This document shows positions 61,890 to 64,000 of a stretch of 64,000 nt of DNA, one piece after another. Numbering within the stretch: position 1 is the stretch's first letter; each line of letters starts with the position of its first letter. The stretch is from Xanthomarina arctica. Its GTDB lineage: Bacteria; Bacteroidota; Bacteroidia; Flavobacteriales; Flavobacteriaceae. The DNA lies in NCBI RefSeq assembly GCF_014638915.1, contig NZ_BMFQ01000001.1:744001-808000 (forward strand). The letters are read 5' to 3'. Under the pieces are notes generated by a model. That model had not been told where the DNA came from. It ran no database searches and saw only the letters and a program-made list of their open reading frames with translations. The position numbers and the translations under genes are program-made.

Positions 61890-63551
61890 ATGAAATGTAT
61901 CAATTCAAGCTTCAACACGAAAGCATTGAGTCTATTCTCTATTTTCTGTTTTCTGTTTTCTTCAGTTTCTTTTTCACAAGAATTGTCAACAACTATAGAT
62001 TCTACATCTATTAAAATTGGAGAGCAGATTACATATAAAATTCAAGTGGAGACAGATTCTACAGATTTAGTAGTTTTTCCAGAAGGTCAGACTTTTATGC
62101 CTCTTGAAATGATAGAATCTTATAAAGTAGATACTACTAAAAAAGATGCTAGATTTCTACTTGTAAAAAAATACGGGTTAACGCAATTCGATTCAGGGAA
62201 ATACACCATTCCAAGACAAAAAATCTTAATTGGCGATAAAACATTTTTTACAGATTCCTTAAAAGTACTTGTAAATACCATTCAAGTAGATTCAACAAAA
62301 CAGGGTTTATACGATATCAAACCTATTATTGAAGTTGAAAAAAGTATTAGTGATTGGTGGAAAACGCTACTTATTATCATTGCATTTATAGCACTAGTTG
62401 GAGGCCTACTATATTGGTTTTTATGGCGTAAAAAACCCTTAACAGAAGAGGAAGAAATTGCCTTGCTTCCACCTTACGAACGTGCCAAATTGGCTTTAAG
62501 AAAGCTAGATGAAAGTCATTATTTAGAGAATTCAGAAATCAAGGAATATTACTCTGAATTGACTTTAGCCATTAGAAGATATTTAGACGAAAAAGTTTAC
62601 GATCACGCATTAGAAAGCACCACAGACGAACTTATTACTAGGTTGAATTTGTTAAAAGAAGGCAATCAAATAGATTTAAGTAAAGAAACACTTAAAAATT
62701 TAGAAAGCATTTTTAAAAGAGCCGATTTAGTAAAATTCGCAAAATCTGCTCCGGATATTGAATTAGCTAAGTTTGATAGAAACACCATCGATTTAGAAAT
62801 AGATCATGTTAAGGAAGTGCTTCCAGAACCTACCGAAGAAGAAAAACTTCTAAATCAACAATATAAAGATGCGCAAGCACGTAAAAAGAAACGTAGAAAA
62901 ATAATACTTACAAGTGTCGCTGCGGTTTTAGTATTGATTGCTGTATTTATAGGTTTTGGTGTGAAGTATGGTTTTGGGTATGTAACAGATACCTTGCTTG
63001 GGGACGATAACAAGGAACTTCTGGAAGGCAATTGGGTAAGAAGTGAATATGGAGTGCCACCAATTGATATTTCTACACCTATGGTGTTAAAAAGAGACAA
63101 TCCGCCAGTTCCAGAAGATGTAAAAGCTAAAATTGAGAAATTAAGCTTTTTCTATGGAACAATTGAAGGAGACTTATATATAAACGTAAGTACCACCACC
63201 TTTGAAAATCAAGGTGAAGAAACTGAAAAGAAAGAAATTGATTTAGTCAAAGTAGCAGCAGAAAGTATATCCAACTTAGAGAAAAAAGGAGTTAAAGATA
63301 TTTTTGTGAAACAAGAAAAGTTTACAACACCTAATGGAGCCGAAGGTTTAAAAACATTTGGAACATTAAAGATTCCATTGATGAGTCCTGGAGATTATAA
63401 GGAAGATAATTATGCCTTATTTCAATTTGTTTCAGATAATAAAGAAGTATTACAACAAATTTTGCTGACTTGGCAATTGGATGATGTCTATGCAGACCAA
63501 ATATCCAACAGGGTTATTAACTCTATAGAACTTAAAAAAGCAGAGCAATAA
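61890..63551 (+). CDS. BatD-like (DUF4381-like) protein of the Bat operon
   Basis: 553 residues from ATG 61890, chosen because the seven codons above it (from 61869) come from the GATTT repeat and the signal peptide begins here (MKCINSSFNTKALSLFSIF, cut near FSQ). A periplasmic part follows, then a membrane helix (about residues 158-180, LLIIIAFIALVGGLLYWFLW), a cytosolic helical region, and a second helix (ILTSVAAVLVLIAVFIGFGV, about 342-361) with a C-terminal domain outside. Its stop overlaps the next start by one base (TAATG). Confidence 0.8.
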   Translation: MKCINSSFNTKALSLFSIFCFLFSSVSFSQELSTTIDSTSIKIGEQITYKIQVETDSTDLVVFPEGQTFMPLEMIESYKVDTTKKDARFLLVKKYGLTQFDSGKYTIPRQKILIGDKTFFTDSLKVLVNTIQVDSTKQGLYDIKPIIEVEKSISDWWKTLLIIIAFIALVGGLLYWFLWRKKPLTEEEEIALLPPYERAKLALRKLDESHYLENSEIKEYYSELTLAIRRYLDEKVYDHALESTTDELITRLNLLKEGNQIDLSKETLKNLESIFKRADLVKFAKSAPDIELAKFDRNTIDLEIDHVKEVLPEPTEEEKLLNQQYKDAQARKKKRRKIILTSVAAVLVLIAVFIGFGVKYGFGYVTDTLLGDDNKELLEGNWVRSEYGVPPIDISTPMVLKRDNPPVPEDVKAKIEKLSFFYGTIEGDLYINVSTTTFENQGEETEKKEIDLVKVAAESISNLEKKGVKDIFVKQEKFTTPNGAEGLKTFGTLKIPLMSPGDYKEDNYALFQFVSDNKEVLQQILLTWQLDDVYADQISNRVINSIELKKAEQ

Positions 63552-64000
63552 TGTTAGATGGCATTGAATTTTTAAATAAAGAATATTTCTGGTTGTTTCT
63601 GTTACTTCCAATAGCGTTGCTATGGTATGTTTTCAAGTTTAATAAACAAACCCCAGAACTTAAAATTTCCAGTTTACAGGGTTTTAAAACAAGTAATTCA
63701 TTATTGCCAAAATTTAAACACATCTTATTTGTTTTGCGTTTAATGGTATTAGGATTAATAATAACAGCCATGGCAAGACCAAGAACTGTAGATGTCTCAA
63801 CCAAAACAAAAACGACTAGAGGAATAGATATTGTTATGGCAATAGATGTTTCTGCAAGTATGTTGGCAAAAGATTTAAAACCTAACAGACTTGAAGCCTT
63901 AAAAGAAGTCGCGGCAGAGTTTATTAAAGAAAGACCAAACGATAGAATTGGCTTGGTAGAATATGCTGGTGAAAGCTATACGAAGACACCAATTACAAGC
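63551..64000 (+). CDS. batA: BatA-type VWA domain membrane protein, partial
   Basis: The first 150 codons of a membrane protein cut by the window end. Two hydrophobic segments (about 11-28 and 58-74) precede a VWA domain whose metal-ion site begins DVSAS (Asp99, Ser101, Ser103). Typical of BatA in the MoxR/Bat cluster. The start ATG overlaps the batD-like stop by one base. Confidence 0.88.
   Translation, partial: MLDGIEFLNKEYFWLFLLLPIALLWYVFKFNKQTPELKISSLQGFKTSNSLLPKFKHILFVLRLMVLGLIITAMARPRTVDVSTKTKTTRGIDIVMAIDVSASMLAKDLKPNRLEALKEVAAEFIKERPNDRIGLVEYAGESYTKTPITS

Noticed and set aside
1-64000. CRISPR array, prophage, transposase or rRNA operon
   Set aside because: No regularly spaced identical repeats, no phage structural or integrase genes, no transposase and no rRNA sequence were seen.

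Overview
The window is a stretch of chromosome from a member of the Flavobacteriaceae (phylum Bacteroidota), probably a marine or environmental species. The evidence is an AT-rich sequence, TAnnTTTG promoter elements typical of the phylum, several SPII lipoproteins, a surface protein with a type IX secretion (T9SS) sorting tail, an IPExxxVDY-family protein beside pyruvate kinase, a MoxR/Bat operon, and AddA/AddB-like repair nucleases. I cannot fix the genus from sequence alone. No rRNA, phage, transposase, CRISPR array or replication origin was seen. One tRNA gene, tRNA-Ala(GGC), is present.

Layout. 1-3460: a truncated prolyl oligopeptidase lipoprotein, an ALDH7-type aldehyde dehydrogenase and an isoaspartyl peptidase/asparaginase lipoprotein. 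3576-12609: a thioester alpha-2-macroglobulin and its usual partner PBP1C, separated by a DUF2071 gene and an ABM-fold gene that are bracketed by short palindromes. 12668-16440: an AEC transporter, a YciI-like lipoprotein, a CYTH protein, a Rossmann oxidoreductase and dinB. 16437-20706 (minus): pyk with its IPExxxVDY partner, then acpP-fabF-rnc. 20992-25937: purN, an RNase H, a RelE/ParE toxin-antitoxin pair, a PfkB kinase and purF. 25938-26493: a gene-free region with two near-identical, apparently self-contained small-RNA units. 26494-36755: superoxide dismutase, an AddA-like helicase-nuclease, kbl, an OmpA/TSP3 outer-membrane protein, an AddB-like nuclease and an alpha/beta hydrolase, followed by tRNA-Ala.

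36986-47461: a universal stress protein, an acetyltransferase, a MATE exporter with two tiny membrane-peptide genes behind it, a 2OG-Fe(II) oxygenase, queD, lpxH, an MFS exporter, a second OmpA protein, recJ, osmC flanked by repeats, and an AhpD-like protein. 47679-52745: a small membrane protein, rsmI, a conserved unknown, tdk-alr, mscL and asd. 52866-56422: a diheme cytochrome lipoprotein coupled to a T9SS-exported FG-GAP protein. 56689-59460: an AlbA_2 protein, an SDR and a MarC protein. 59912-64000: moxR, a DUF58 gene, a BatD-like gene and the start of batA (the Bat/aerotolerance operon), cut by the window end.

Most of the window is ordinary core chromosome. The parts most worth a second look are (i) the twin small-RNA units at 26050-26363, (ii) a toxin-antitoxin module lying between the intact 3' end of the RNase H gene and a decayed second copy of that 3' end, (iii) a dispersed palindrome (consensus ATTCCTGCGAAGGCAGGAAT) that sits on gene ends and brackets the DUF2071-ABM pair, and (iv) a terminator-like hairpin buried in the first codons of rnc. 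Start codons were often moved inward from the longest open frame using promoter position, signal peptide and family N-terminus. All promoter calls rest on motif inspection only.
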